Below, piece after piece: positions 21,391-34,638 of a stretch of DNA of 60,000 nucleotides; the stretch's first letter is position 1; the number at the start of each line of letters is the position of its first letter. The notes under the pieces were generated by a model. That model saw only the letters and a program-made list of their open reading frames with translations, had not been told where the DNA came from and did not search any database. Where the stretch lies: positions 33,332,401-33,392,400 of the forward strand of contig NC_087067.1 in the NCBI RefSeq assembly GCF_963678635.1, written 5' to 3'. This DNA is from Symsagittifera roscoffensis (taxonomy: Eukaryota > Xenacoelomorpha > Acoela > Convolutidae). The translations under genes were made by a program, and so were the position numbers.

Positions 21391-21744
21391 TATCACAACA
21401 ATTAGGCTAAAAGCAACTGACAGTATCCTGGCTGGTATTCAATCATATGCCACTTACAGTGGATGTGCGGCTATCATGCCATAGATGGTCATTCAAGGCT
21501 CCTTGTACACGCTCCATAGGTTTTGACCAGCTGATTCGGCCATAAAACACATTGGGCCAAAAAAATTCCAAACAATGTCAATTTTCAGTATTTTGTTTGA
21601 AATGCATAAATTATAACGTGAGCGTGCAAAATTTTACATGGTATAAGAGCATATTTTTACTCTCGCGCGAGGGCGACTGTTTTAAAAGTAATGTACATAG
21701 ACATAAGCTAGTAAGGATATAAATGAAAGCGGAGTAACTCAAAT

Positions 21745-21862
21745 GCCTACGACCATACCATGTTGAATGCACCGGTTCTCGTCCGATCACCGAAGTTAAG
21801 CAACATTGGGCCTGGTTAGTACTTGGATGGGAGACCGCCTGGGAACACCAGGTGTTGTAGGC
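21745..21862 (+). rRNA. 5S rRNA, copy 18 (consensus)
   Basis: Identical to copy 2 over 118 nt. Confidence 0.98.
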
Positions 21863-22591
21863 TTTTATTTAAAGCAAAAGTAATTCTTTTACTTTTTTGC
21901 GCTAAGAGTTATTGCTGTTTAAAGTTCGGTGATGTCAAAAAGTTAAGCCTAATCGAGCGTGGTGCAAAAATTTTCAATGGGTCAAATTTTGGCCAAAACA
22001 AAAGAAAACCGAAAAATTTCTTTTGCAGTATCAATTTTATGTACAATCAGCTGATGATAGGTCAAAAATAATGGAGATAACTTTTGGGGTCTTTGAGTTA
22101 TAGCCTTTTGAATTTCGGTGATGTCAAAAAAATAAGCCCAATCGAGCCTGGTGAATTGCGCGAACGGCCATAACTTGCCCAAAAATTTTAAAATTTCCAA
22201 ATTTTATTATTTGGATCACAAGATCATAGTCGAATCTTGGGGGACTGAGAAAATGAACCAATTTCCTCGGTCCAACACAAAGCTATAAGCTTTTGAAATC
22301 TCGGTGATACCAAAAAGTTAAGCCTAATCGAGCGTGGTGCAAAAAATGAAATTTTCAAAATTTTTTTTTTTTCGTTCAAAGTTCATTTTTTTCATCTTGT
22401 TTCATAAATTTGAGCTCAGGAAAATTCCAACGAGCCCAAAACGACGTTTGTAGCTCAAGTGTACGTGGAGTAATCATCAGTTGAAAATTTGGGGGGACCC
22501 GAATTTCGGCCATTTTGGACGAAAATCGGCCTAAAAGCTAACTTTTATGTTAGTGCAATTTTTTTTCTTGCATTTTTCAAGAGAATTGGGC

Positions 22592-22666
22592 TGCCCTCCG
22601 CTGTCGCAGAGTGCATTCAAAGAAAACTTATCATATAGATTTGAATACTTACCTATTTAATAAGTT
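22592..22666 (-). ncRNA. Candidate spliced-leader-like RNA core, unit 19
   Basis: CTATATG arm variant as in unit 18; the exon carries TTGCGATAAAC upstream of the stem. Confidence 0.48.
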
Positions 22667-23020
22667 TATCGCAACAATTAGGCTAAAAGCAACTGACAGT
22701 ATCCTGGCTGGTATTCAATCATATGCCACTTACAGTGGATGTGCGGCTATCATGCCATAGATGGTCATTCAAGGTACCTTGTACACGCTCCATAGGTTTT
22801 GACCAGCTGATTTGGCCATAAAACACATTGGGCCAAAAAAATTCCAAACAATGTCAATTTTCAGTATTTTGTTTGAAATGCATAAATTATAACGTGAGCT
22901 TGCAAAATTTTACATGGTATAAGAGCATATTTTTACTCTCGCGTGAGGGCGAGTGTTTTAAAAGTAATGTACATAGACATAAGCTAGTAAGGATATAAAT
23001 GAAAGCGGAGTAACTCAAAT

Positions 23021-23138
23021 GCCTACGACCATACCATGTTGAATGCACCGGTTCTCGTCCGATCACCGAAGTTAAGCAACATTGGGCCTGGTTAGTACTT
23101 AGATGGGAGACCGCCTGGGAACACCAGGTGTTGTAGGC
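23021..23138 (+). rRNA. 5S rRNA, copy 19 (G81A)
   Basis: TACTTAGATGGG replaces TACTTGGATGGG in box C. Drosophila 5S naturally has A here, so function is probably kept. Confidence 0.96.
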
Positions 23139-23871
23139 TTTTATTTAAAGCAAAAGTAATTCTTTTACTTTTTTGCGCTAAGAGTTACTGCTGTTTAAAG
23201 TTCGGTGATGTCAAAAAGTTAAGCCTAATCGAGCGTGGTGCAAAAATTTTCAATGGGTCAAATTTTGGCCAAAACAAAAGAAAACCGAAAAATTTCTTTT
23301 GCAGTATCAATTTTATGTACAATCAGCTGATGATAGGTCAAAAATAATGGAGATAACTTTTGGGGTCTTTGAGTTATAGCCTTTTGAATTTCGGTGATGT
23401 CAAAAAAATAAGCCCAATCGAGCCTGGTGAATTGCGCGAACGGCCATAACTTGCCCAAAAATTTTAAAATTTCCAAATTTTATTATTTGGATCACAAGAT
23501 CATAGTCGAATCTTGGGGGACTGAGAAAATGAACCAATTTCGTCGGTCCAACACAAAGCTATAAGCTTTTGAAATCTCGGTGATACCAAAAAGTTAAGCC
23601 TAATCGAGCGTGGTGCAAAAAATGAAATTTTCAAAATTTTTGTTTTTTTTTTCGTTCAAAGTTCATTTTTTTCATCTTGTTTCATAAATTTGAGCTCAGG
23701 AAAATTCCAACGAGCCCAAAACGACGTTTGTAGCTCAAGTGTACGTGGAGTAATCATCAGTTGAAAATTTGGGGGGACCCGAATTTCGGCCATTTTGGAC
23801 GAAAATCGGCCTAAAAGCTAACTTTTATGTTAGTGCAATTTTTTTTCTTGCATTTTTCAAGAGAATTGGGC

Positions 23872-23946
23872 TGCCCTCTGCTGTCGCAGAGTGCATTCAA
23901 AGAAAACTTATCATATAGATTTGAATACTTACCTATTTAATAAGTT
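23872..23946 (-). ncRNA. Candidate spliced-leader-like RNA core, unit 20
   Basis: CTATATG arm variant, plus the U.G to U-A change in the terminal stem seen in unit 6. Confidence 0.48.
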
Positions 23947-24300
23947 TATTGCAACAATTAGGCTAAAAGCAACTGACAGTATCCTGGCTGGTATTCAATC
24001 ATATGCCACTTACAGTGGATGTGCGGCTATCATGCCATAGATGGTCATTCAAGGCTCCTTGTACACGCTCCATAGGTTTTGACCAGCTGATTTGGCCATA
24101 AAACACATTGGGCCAAAAAAATTCCAAACAATGTCAATTTTCAGTATTTTGTTTGAAATGCATAAATTATAACGTGAGCGTGCAAAATTTTACATGGTAT
24201 AAGAGCATATTTTTACTCTCGCGCGAGGGCGACTGTTTTAAAAGTAATGTACATAGACATAAGCTAGTAAGGATATAAATGAAAGCGGAGTAACTCAAAT

Positions 24301-24418
24301 GCCTACGACCATACCATGTTGAATGCACCGGTTCTCGTCCGATCACCGAAGTTAAGCAACATTGGGCCTGGTTAGTACTTGGATGGGAGACCGCCTGGGA
24401 ACACCAGGTGTTGTAGGC
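24301..24418 (+). rRNA. 5S rRNA, copy 20 (consensus)
   Basis: Identical to copy 2 over 118 nt. Confidence 0.98.
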
Positions 24419-25150
24419 TTTTATTTAAAGCAAAAGTAATTCTTTTACTTTTATGCGCTAAGAGTTATTGCTGTTTAAAGTTCGGTGATGTCAAAAAGTT
24501 AAGCCTAATCGAGCGTGGTGCAAAAATTTTCAATGGGTCAAATTTTGGCCAAAACAAAAGAAAACCGAAAAATTTATTTTGCAGTATCAATTTTGTGTAC
24601 AATCAGCTGCTGATAGGTCAAAAATAATGGAGATAACTTTTGGGGTCTTTGAGTTATAGCCTTTTGAATTTCGGTGATGTCAAAAAAATAAGCCCAATCG
24701 AGCCTGGTGAATTGCGCGAACGGCCATAACTTGCCCAAAAATTTTAAAATTTCCAAATTTTATTATTTGGATCACAAGATCATAGTCGAATCTTGGGGGA
24801 CTGAGAAAATGAACCAATTTGGTCGGTCCAACACAAAACTATAAGCTTTTGAAATCTCGGTGATACCAAAAAGTTAAGCCTAATCGAGCGTGGTGCAAAA
24901 AATGAAATTTTCAAAATTTTTGTTTTTTTTTCATTCAAATTTCATTTTTTTCATCTTGTTTCATAAATTTGAGCTCAGGACAATTCCAACGAGCCCAAAA
25001 CGACGTTTGTAGCTCAAGTGTACGTGGAGTAATCATCAGTTGAAAATTTGGGGGGATTCGAATTTCGGCCATTTTGGACGAAAATCGGCCTAAACGCTAA
25101 CTTTTATGTTAGTGCAATTTTTTTTCTTGCATTTTTCAAGAGAATTGGGC

Positions 25151-25225
25151 TGCCCTCCGCTGTCGCAGAGTGCATTCAAAGAAAACTTATCAGCTAGATT
25201 TGAATACTTACCTATTTAATAAGTT
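25151..25225 (-). ncRNA. Candidate spliced-leader-like RNA core, unit 21
   Basis: CTAGCTG replaces CTATTTG in the 3' arm, two mismatches in the donor stem. Donor intact. Confidence 0.45.
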
Positions 25226-25579
25226 TATCACAACAATTAGGCTAAAAGCAACTGACAGTATCCTGGCTGGTATTCAATCATATGCCACTTACAGTGGATG
25301 TGCGGCTATCATGCCATAGATGGTCATTCAAGGCACCTTGTACACGCTCCATAGGTTTTGACCAGCTGATTTGGCCATAAAACACATTGGGCCAAAAAAA
25401 TTCCAAACAATGTCAATTTTCAGTATTTTGTTTGAAATGCATAAATTATAACGTGAGCGTGCAAAATTTTACATGGTATAAGAGCATATTTTTACTCTCG
25501 CGCGAGGGCGACTGTTTTAAAAGTAATGTACATAGACATAAGCTAGTAAGGATATAAATGAAAGCGGAGTAGCTCAAAT

Positions 25580-25697
25580 GCCTACGACCATACCATGTTG
25601 AATGCACCGGTTCTCGTCCGATCACCGAAGTGAAGCAACATTGGGCCTGGTTAGTACTTGGATGGGAGACCGCCTGGGAACACCAGGTGTTGTAGGC
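25580..25697 (+). rRNA. 5S rRNA, copy 21 (T53G)
   Basis: AGTGAAGC replaces AGTTAAGC in box A, a change that may weaken internal promoter function. Confidence 0.95.
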
Positions 25698-26431
25698 TTT
25701 TATTTAAAGCAAAAGTAATTCTTTTACTTTTATGCGCTAAGAGTTATTGCTGTTTAAAGTTCGGTGATGTCAAAAAGTTAAGCCTAATCGAGCGTGGTGC
25801 AAAAGTTTTCAATGGGTCAAATTTTGGCCAAAACAAAAGAAAACCGAAAAATTTCTTTTGCAGTATCAATTTTGTGTACAATCAGCTGATGATAGGTCAA
25901 AAATAATGGAGATAACTTTTGGGGTCTTTGAGTTATAGCCTTTTGAATTTCGGTGATGTCAAAAAAATAAGCCCAATCGAGCCTGGTGAATTGCGCGAAC
26001 GGCCATAACTTGCCCAAAAATTTTAAAATTTCCAAATTTTATTATTTGGATCACAAGATCATAGTCGAATCTTGGGGGACTGAGAAAATGAACCAATTTC
26101 GTCGGTCCAACACAAAGCTATAAGCTTTTGAAATCTCGGTGATACCAAAAAGTTAAGCCTAATCGAGCATGGTGCAAAAAATGAAAATTTCAAAATTTTT
26201 GTTTTTTTTTTTCGTTCAAAGTTCATTTTTTTCATCTTGTTTCATAAATTTGAGCTCAGGACAATTCCAACGAGCCCAAAACGACGTTTGTAGCTCAAGT
26301 GTATGTGGAGTAATCATCAGTTGAAAATTTGGGGGGACCCGAATTTCGGCCATTTTGGACGAAAATCGGCCTAAAAGCTAACTTTTATGTTAGGGCAATT
26401 TTTTTTCTTGCATTTTTCAAGAGAATTGGGC

Positions 26432-26506
26432 TGCCCTCCGCTGTCGCAGAGTGCATTCAAAGAAAACTTATCAAATAGATTTGAATACTTACCTATTAAA
26501 TAAGTT
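26432..26506 (-). ncRNA. Candidate spliced-leader-like RNA core, unit 22 (exon end variant)
   Basis: Exon end TTTAATAG. The same variant recurs in unit 24 but not in unit 23. Confidence 0.48.
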
Positions 26507-26860
26507 TATCACAACAATTAGGCTAAAAGCAACTGACAGTATCCTGGCTGGTATTCAATCATATGCCACTTACAGTGGATGTGCGGCTATCATGCCATAG
26601 ATGATCATTCAAGGCACCTTGTACACGCTCCATAGGTTTTGACCAGCTGATTTGGCCATAAAACACATTGGGCCAAAAAAATTCCAAACAATGTCAATTT
26701 TCAGTATTTTGTTTGAAATGCATAAATTATAACGTGAGCGTGCAAAATTTTACATGGTATAAGAGCATATTTTTACTCTCGCGCGAGGGTGAGTGTTTTA
26801 AAAGTAATGTACATAGACATAAGCTAGTAAGGATATAAATGAAAGCGGAGTAACTCAAAT

Positions 26861-26978
26861 GCCTACGACCATACCATGTTGAATGCACCGGTTCTCGTCC
26901 GATCACCGAAGTTAAGCAACATTGGGCCTGGTTAGTACTTGGATGGGAGACCGCCTGGGAACACCAGGTGTTGTAGGC
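26861..26978 (+). rRNA. 5S rRNA, copy 22 (consensus)
   Basis: Identical to copy 2 over 118 nt. Confidence 0.98.
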
Positions 26979-27710
26979 TTTTATTTAAAGCAAAAGTAAT
27001 TCTTTTACTTTTATGTGCTAAGAGTTATTGCTGTTTAAATTTCGGTGATGTCAAAAAGTTAAGCCTAATCGAGCGTGGTGCAAAAATTTTCAATGGGTCA
27101 AATTTTGGCCAAAACAAAAGAAAACCGAAAAATTTCTTTTGCAGTATCAATTTTGTGTACAATCAGCTGCTGATAGGTCAAAAATAATGGAGATAACTTT
27201 TGGGGTCTTTGAGTTATAGCCTTTTGAATTTCGGTGATGTCAAAAAAATAAGCCCAATCGAGCCTGGTGAATTGCGCGAACGGCCATAACTTGCCCAAAA
27301 ATTTTAAAATTTCCAAATTTTATTATTTGGATCACAAGATCATAGTCGAATCTTGGGGGACTGAGAAAATGAACCAATTTGGTCGGTCCAACACAAAACT
27401 ATAAGCTTTTGAAATCTCGGTGATACCAAAAAGTTAAGCCTAATCGAGCGTGGTGCAAAAAATGAAATTTTCAAAATTTTTGTTTTTTTTTCATTCAAAT
27501 TTCATTTTTTTCATCTCGTTTCATAAATTTGAGCTCAGGACAATTCCAACGAGCCCAAAACGACGTTTGTAGCTCAAGTGTACGTGGAGTAATCATCAGT
27601 TGAAAATTTGGGGGGACCCGAATTTCGGCCATTTCTGACGAAAATCGGCCTAAAAGCTAACTTTTATGTTAGTGCAATTTTTTTTCTTGCATTTTTCAAG
27701 AGAATTGGGC

Positions 27711-27785
27711 TGCCCTCCGCTGTCGCAGAGTGCATTCAAAGAAAACTTATCAAATAGATTTGAATACTTACCTATTTAATTAGTT
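27711..27785 (-). ncRNA. Candidate spliced-leader-like RNA core, unit 23
   Basis: Exon arm reads AACTAATTAAATAG, one mismatch in the outer stem. Confidence 0.48.
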
Positions 27786-28136
27786 TATCACAACAATTAG
27801 GCTAAAAGCAACTGACAGTATCCTGGCTGGTATTCAATCATATGCCACTTACAGTGGATGTGCGGCTATCATGCCATAGATGGTCATTCAAGGCACGTTG
27901 TACACGCTCCATAGGTTTTGACCAGCTGATTTGGCCATAAAACACATTGGGCCAAAAAAATTCCAAACAATGTCAATTTTCAGTATTTTGTTTGAAATGC
28001 ATAAATTATAACGTGAGCGTGCAAAATTTTACATGGTATAAGAGCATATTTTTACTCTCGCGCGAGGGCGACTGTTTTAAAAGTATACATAGACATAAGC
28101 TAGTAAGGATATAAATGAAAGCGGAGTAACTCAAAT

Positions 28137-28254
28137 GCCTACGACCATACCATGTTGAATGCACCGGTTCTCGTCCGATCACCGAAGTTAAGCAACATTG
28201 GGCCTGGTTAGTACTTGGATGGGAGACCGCCTGGGAACACCAGGTATTGTAGGC
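28137..28254 (+). rRNA. 5S rRNA, copy 23 (G110A)
   Basis: One substitution near the 3' end (CAGGTATTG). Just upstream, AAAAGTATACATAG replaces AAAAGTAATGTACATAG. Confidence 0.96.
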
Positions 28255-28990
28255 TTTTATTTAAAGCAAAAGTAATTCTTTTACTTTTATGCGCTAAGAG
28301 TTATTGCTGTTTAAATTTCGCTGATGTCAAAAAGTTAAGCCTAATCGAGCGTGGTGCAAAAATTTTCAATGGGTCAAATTTTGGCCAAAACAAAAGAAAA
28401 CCGAAAAATTTCTTTTGCAGTATCAATTTTGTGTACAATCAGCTGCTGATAGGTCAAAAATAATGGAGATAACTTTTGGGGTCTTTGAGTTATAGCCTTT
28501 TGAATTTCGGTGATGTCAAAAAAATAAGCCCAATCGAGCCTGGTGAATTGCGCGAACGGCCATAAGTTGCCCAAAAACTTTAAAATTTCCAAATTTTATT
28601 ATTTGGATCACAAGATCATAGTCGAATCTTGGGGGACTGAGAAATTGAACCAATTTCGTCGGTGGTCCAACACAAAGCTATAAGCTTTTGAAGTCTCGGT
28701 GATACCAAAAAGTTAAGCCTAATCGAGCGTGGTGCAAAAAATGAAATTTTCAAAATTTTTGTTTTTTTTTTCGTTCAAAGTTCATTTTTTTCATCTTGTT
28801 TCATAAATTTGAGCTCAGGACAATTCCAACGAGCCCAAAACGACGTTTGTAGCTCAAGTGTACGTGGAGTAATCATCAGTTGAAAATTTGGGGGGACCCG
28901 AATTTCGGCCATTTTGGACGAAAATCGGCCTAAAAGCTAACTTTTATGTTAGTGCAATTTTTTTTCTTGCATTTTTCAAGAGAATTGGGC

Positions 28991-29065
28991 TGCCCTCCGC
29001 TGTCGCAGAGTGCATTCAAAGAAAACTTATCAAATAGATTTGAATACTTACCTATTAAATAAGTT
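28991..29065 (-). ncRNA. Candidate spliced-leader-like RNA core, unit 24 (exon end variant)
   Basis: Exon end TTTAATAG, as in unit 22. Confidence 0.48.
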
Positions 29066-29419
29066 TATCACAACAATTAGGCTAAAAGCAACTGACAGTA
29101 TCCTGGCTGGTATTCAATCATATGCCACTTACAGTGGATGTGCGGCTATCATGCCATAGATGATCATTCAAGGCACCTTGTACACGCTCCATAGGTTTTG
29201 ACCAGCTGATTTGGCCATAAAACACATTGGGCCAAAAAAATTCCAAACAATGTCAATTTTCAGTATTTTGTTTGAAATGCATAAATTATAACGTGAGCGT
29301 GCAAAATTTTACATGGTATAAGAGCATATTTTTACTCTCGCGCGAGGGCGAGTGTTTTAAAAGTAATGTACATAGACATAAGCTAGTAAGGATATAAATG
29401 AAAGCGGAGTAACTCAAAT

Positions 29420-29537
29420 GCCTACGACCATACCATGTTGAATGCACCGGTTCTCGTCCGATCACCGAAGTTAAGCAACATTGGGCCTGGTTAGTACTTG
29501 GATGGGAGACCGCCTGGGAACACCAGGTGTTGTAGGC
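29420..29537 (+). rRNA. 5S rRNA, copy 24 (consensus)
   Basis: Identical to copy 2 over 118 nt. Confidence 0.98.
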
Positions 29538-30262
29538 TTTTATTTAAAGCAAAAGTAATTCTTTTACTTTTATGCGCTAAGAGTTATTGCTGTTTAAATT
29601 TCGGTGATGTCAAAAAGTTAAGCCTAATCGAGCGTGGTGCAAAAATTTTCAATGGGTCAAATTTTGGCCAAAACAAAAGAAAACCGAAAAATTTCTTTTG
29701 CAGTATCAATTTTGTGTACAATCAGCTGCTGATAGGCCAAACATAATGGAGATAACTTTTGGGGTCTTTGAGTTATAGCCTTTTGAATTTCGTTGATGTC
29801 AAAAAAATAAGCCCAATCGAGCCTGGTGAATTGCGCGAACGGCCATAACTTGCCCAAAAATTTTAAAATTTCCAAATTTTATTATTTGGATCACAAGATC
29901 ATAGTCGAATCTTGGGGGACTGAGAAAATGAACCAATTTCGTCGGTCCAACACAAAGCTATAAGCTTTTGAAATCTCGGTGATACCAAAAAGTTAAGCCT
30001 AATCGAGCATGGTGCAAAAAATGAAAATTTCAAATTTTTTTTTTTTTTGTTCAAAGTTCATTTTTTTCATCTTGTTTCATAAATTTGAGCTCAGGACAAT
30101 TCCAACGAGTCCAAAACGACGTTTGTAGCTCAAGTGTACGTGGAGTAATCATCAGTTGAAAATTTGGGGGGACCCGAATTTCGGCCATTTTGGACGAAAA
30201 TCGGCCTAAAAGCTAACTTGTTAGTGCAATTTTTTTTCTTGAATTTTTCAAGAGAATTGGGC

Positions 30263-30337
30263 TGCCCTCCGCTGTCGCAGAGTGCATTCAAAGAAAATAT
30301 ATCAAATAGATTTGAATACTTACCTATTTAATAAGTT
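30263..30337 (-). ncRNA. Candidate spliced-leader-like RNA core, unit 25
   Basis: 3' arm reads CTATTTGATATATT, which weakens the outer stem by two positions. Donor intact. Confidence 0.46.
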
Positions 30338-30691
30338 TATCACAACAATTAGGCTAAAAGCAACTGACAGTATCCTGGCTGGTATTCAATCATATGCCAC
30401 TTACAGTGGATGTGCGGCTATCATGCCATAGATGGTCATTCAAGGCACCTTGTACACGCTCCATAGGTTTTGACCAGCTGATTTGTCCATAAAACACATT
30501 GGGCCAAAAAAATTCCAAACAATGTCAATTTTCAGTATTTTGTTTGAAATGCATAAATTATAACGTGAGCGTGCAAAAATTTACATGGTATAAGAGCAAA
30601 TTTTTACTCTCTCGCGAAGGCGAGTGTTTTAAAAGTAATGTACATAGACATAAGCTAGTAAGGATATAAATGAAAGCGGAGTAACTCAAAT

Positions 30692-30809
30692 GCCTACGAC
30701 CATACCATGTTGAATGCACCGGTTTTCGTCCGATCACCGAAGTTAAGCAACAATGGGCCTGGTTAGTACTTGGATGAGAGACCGCCTGGGAACACCAGGT
30801 GTTGTAGGC
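30692..30809 (+). rRNA. 5S rRNA, copy 25 (C34T, T62A, G86A)
   Basis: Three substitutions, one in box A (T62A) and one in box C (G86A). The next copy carries the same three. Confidence 0.95.
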
Positions 30810-31536
30810 TTTTATTTAAAGCAAAAGTAATTCTTTTACTTTTATGCGCTAAGAGTTATTGCTGTTTAAAGTTCGGTGATGTCAAAAAGTTAAGCCTAAT
30901 CGAGCGTGGTGCAAAAATTTTCAATGGGTCAAATTTTGGCCAAAACAAAAGAAAACCAAAAAATTTATTTTGCAGTATCAATTTTGTGTACAATCAGCTG
31001 CTGATAGGTCAAAAATAATGGAGATAACTTTTGGGGTCTTTGAGTTATAGCCTTTTGAATTTCGGTGATGTCAAAAAAATAGGCCCAATCGAGCCTGGTG
31101 AATTGCGCGAACGGCCATAACTTGCCCAAAAATTTTAAAATTTCCAATTTTTATTATTTGGATCACAAGATCATAGTCAAATCTTGGGGGACTGAGAAAA
31201 TGAACCAATTTCGTCGGTCCAACACAAAGTTATAAGCTTTTGAAATCTCGGTGATACCAAAAAGTTAAGCCTAATCGAGCGTGGTGCAAAAAATGAAATT
31301 TTCAAAATTTTTGTTTTTTTTTTCAAAGTTCATTTTTTTCATCTTGTTTCATAAATTTGAGCTCAGGACAATTCCAACGAGCCCAAAACGACGTTTGTAG
31401 CTCAAGTGTACGTGGAGTAATCATCAGTTAAAAATTTGGGGGGACCCGAATTTCGGCAATTTTGGACGAAAATCGGCCTAAAAGCTAATTTAAGTAAGTG
31501 CAATTTATTTTCTTGCATTTTTCAAGAGAATTGGGC

Positions 31537-31611
31537 TGCCCTCCGCTGTCGCAGAGTGCATTCAAAGAAAACTTATCAAATAGATATGAATACTTACCTA
31601 TTTAATAAGTT
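31537..31611 (-). ncRNA. Candidate spliced-leader-like RNA core, unit 26
   Basis: One change in the loop (CATATC for CAAATC). Stems are consensus. Confidence 0.5.
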
Positions 31612-31965
31612 AATCACAACAATTAGGCTAAAAGCAACTGACAGTATCCTGGCTGGTATTCAATCATATGCCACTTACAGTGGATGTGCGGCTATCATGC
31701 CATAGATGGTCATTCAAGGCACCTTGTACACGCTCCATAGGTTTTGACCAGCTGATTTGGCCATAAAACACATTGGGCCAAAAAAATTCCAAACAATGTC
31801 AATTTTCAGTATTTTGTTTGAAATGCATAAATTATAACGTGAGCGTGCAAAAATTTACATGGTATAAGAGCAAATTTTTACTCTCGCGCGAAGGCGAGTG
31901 TTTTAAAAGTAATGTACATAGACATAAGCTAGTAAGGATATAAATGAAAGCGGAGTAACTCAAAT

Positions 31966-32083
31966 GCCTACGACCATACCATGTTGAATGCACCGGTTTT
32001 CGTCCGATCACCGAAGTTAAGCAACAATGGGCCTGGTTAGTACTTGGATGAGAGACCGCCTGGGAACACCAGGTGTTGTAGGC
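31966..32083 (+). rRNA. 5S rRNA, copy 26 (C34T, T62A, G86A)
   Basis: Same three-substitution haplotype as copy 25, showing a local duplication or conversion. Confidence 0.95.
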
Positions 32084-32816
32084 TTTTATTTAAAGCAAAA
32101 GTAATTCTTTTACTTTTATGCGCTAAGAGTTATTGCTGTTTAAAGTTCGGTGATGTCAAAAAGTTAAGCCTAATCGAGCGTGGTGCAAAAATTTTCAATG
32201 GGTCAAATTTTGGCCAAAACAAAAGAAAACCGAAAAATTTCTTTTGCAGTATCAATTTTGTGTACAATCAGCTGCTGATAGGTCAAAAATAATGGAGATA
32301 ACTTTTGGGGTCTTTGAGTTATAGCCTTTTGAATTTCGGTGATGTCAAAAAAATAGGCCCAATCGAGCCTGGTGAATTGCGCGAACGGCCATAACTTGCC
32401 CAAAAATTATAAAATTTCCAAATTTTATTATTTGGATCACAAGATCATAGTCAAATCTTGGGGGACTGAGAAAATGAACCAATTTCGTCGGTCCAACACA
32501 AAGTTATAAGCTTTTGAAATCTCGGTGATACCAAAAAGTTAAGCCTAATCGAGCGTGGTGGAAAAAATGAAATTTTCAAAATTTTTGTTTTTTTTTTCAT
32601 TCAAAGTTCATTTTTTTCATCTCGTTTCATAAATTTGAGCTCAGGAAAATTCCAACGAGCCAAAAACGACGTTTGTAGCTCAAGTGTACGTGGAGTAATC
32701 ATCAGTTGAAAATTTGGGGGGACCCGAATTTCGCCCATTTTGGACGAAAATCGGCCTAAAAGCTAACTTTTAAGTTAGTGCAATTTTTTTTCTTGCATTT
32801 TTCAAGAGAATTGGGC

Positions 32817-32891
32817 TGCCTTCCGCTGTCGCAGAGTGCATTCAAAGAAAACATATCAAATAGATTTGAATACTTACCTATTTAATAAGTT
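32817..32891 (-). ncRNA. Candidate spliced-leader-like RNA core, unit 27
   Basis: 3' arm ends GATATGTT (one mismatch); the terminal stem has the TGCCTTCCGC change also seen in unit 1. Confidence 0.47.
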
Positions 32892-33245
32892 TATCACAAC
32901 AATTAGGCTAAAAGCAACTGACAGTATCCTGGCTGGTATTCAATCATATGCCACTTACAGTGGATGTGCGGCTATCATGCCATAGATGGTCATTCAAGGC
33001 ACCTTGTACACGCTCCATAGGTTTTGACCAGCTGATTTGGCCATAAAACACATTGGGCCAAAAAAATTCCAAACAATGTCAATTTTCAGTATTTTGTGTG
33101 AAATGCATAAATTATAACGTGAGCGTGCAAAAATTTACATGGTATAAGAGCATATTTTTACTCTCGCGCGAGGGCGAGTGTTTTAAAAGTAATGTACATA
33201 GACATAAGCTAGTAAGGATATAAATGAAAGCGGAGTAACTCAAAT

Positions 33246-33363
33246 GCCTACGACCCTACCATGTTGAATGCACCGGTTCTCGTCCGATCACCGAAGTTAA
33301 GCAACATTGGGCCTGGTTAGTACTTGGATGGGAGACCGCCTGGGAACACCAGGTGTTGTAGGC
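33246..33363 (+). rRNA. 5S rRNA, copy 27 (A11C)
   Basis: GACCCTACC replaces GACCATACC. First copy of the A11C block. The spacer after it has CTTTTGTTTAAAG. Confidence 0.97.
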
Positions 33364-34091
33364 TTTTGTTTAAAGCAAAAGTAATTCTTTTACTTTTATG
33401 CGCTAAGAGTTTTTGCTGTTTAAAATTCGGTGATGTCGAAAAGTTAAGCCTAATCGAGCGTGGTGCAAAAATTTTCAATGGGTCAAATTTTGGCCAAAAC
33501 AAAAGAAAACCGAAAAATTTCTTTTGCAGTATCAATTTTGTGTACAATCAGCTGCTGATAGGTCAAAAATAATGGAGATAACTTTTGGGGTCTTTGAGTT
33601 ATAGCCTTTTGAATTTCGGTGATGTCAAAAAAATAAGCCCAATCGAGCCTGGTGAATTGCGCGAACGGCCATAACTTGCCCAAAAATTTTAAAATTTCCA
33701 AATTTTATTATTTGGATCACAAGATCATAGTCAAATCTTGGGGGATTGAGAAAATGAACCAATTTTGTCGTTCCAATACAAAGTTATAAGCTTTTGAAAC
33801 CTCGGTGATACCAAAAAGTTAAGCCTAATCGAGCGTGGTGCAAAAAATGAAATTTTCAAAATTTTTTTTTTTTGTTCAAAGTTCATTTTTTTCATCTCGT
33901 TTCATAAATTTGAGCTCAGGACAATTCCAACGAGCCCAAAACGACGTTTTTAGCTCAAGTTTACGTGGAGTAATCATCAGTTGAAAATTTGGGGGGACCC
34001 GAATTTCGGCCATCTTGGACGAAAATCGGCCTAAAAGCTAACTTTTCAGTTAGTGCAATTTTTTTTCTTGCATTTTTCAAGAGAATTGGGC

Positions 34092-34166
34092 TGCCCTCCG
34101 CTGTCGCAGAGTGCATTCAAAGAAAACATATCAAATAGATTTGAATACTTACCTATTTAATAAGTT
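34092..34166 (-). ncRNA. Candidate spliced-leader-like RNA core, unit 28
   Basis: GATATGTT variant of the 3' arm, shared by units 27-30, 32, 36 and 37. Confidence 0.48.
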
Positions 34167-34520
34167 TATCACAACAATTAGGCTAAAAGCAACTGACAGT
34201 ATCCTGGCTGGTATTCAATCATATGCCACTTACAGTGGATGTGCGGCTATCATGCCATAGATGGTCATTCAAGGCACCTTGTACCCGCTCCATAGGTTTT
34301 GACCAGCTGATTTGGCCATAAAACACATTGGGCCAAAAAAATTCCAAACAATGTCAATTTTCAGTATTTTGTTTGAAATGCATAAATTATAACGTGAACT
34401 TGCAAAAATTTACATGGTATAAGAGCATATTTTTACTCTCGCGCGAGGGCGAGTGTTTTAAAAGTAGTGTACATAGACATAAGCTAGTAAGGATATAAAT
34501 GAAAGCGGAGTAACTCAAAT

Positions 34521-34638
34521 GCCTACGACCCTACCATGTTGAATGCACCGGTTCTCGTCCGATCACCGAAGTTAAGCAACATTGGGCCTGGTTAGTACTT
34601 GGATGGGAGACCGCCTGGGAACACCAGGTGTTGTAGGC
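34521..34638 (+). rRNA. 5S rRNA, copy 28 (A11C)
   Basis: Only A11C differs from consensus. Confidence 0.97.
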
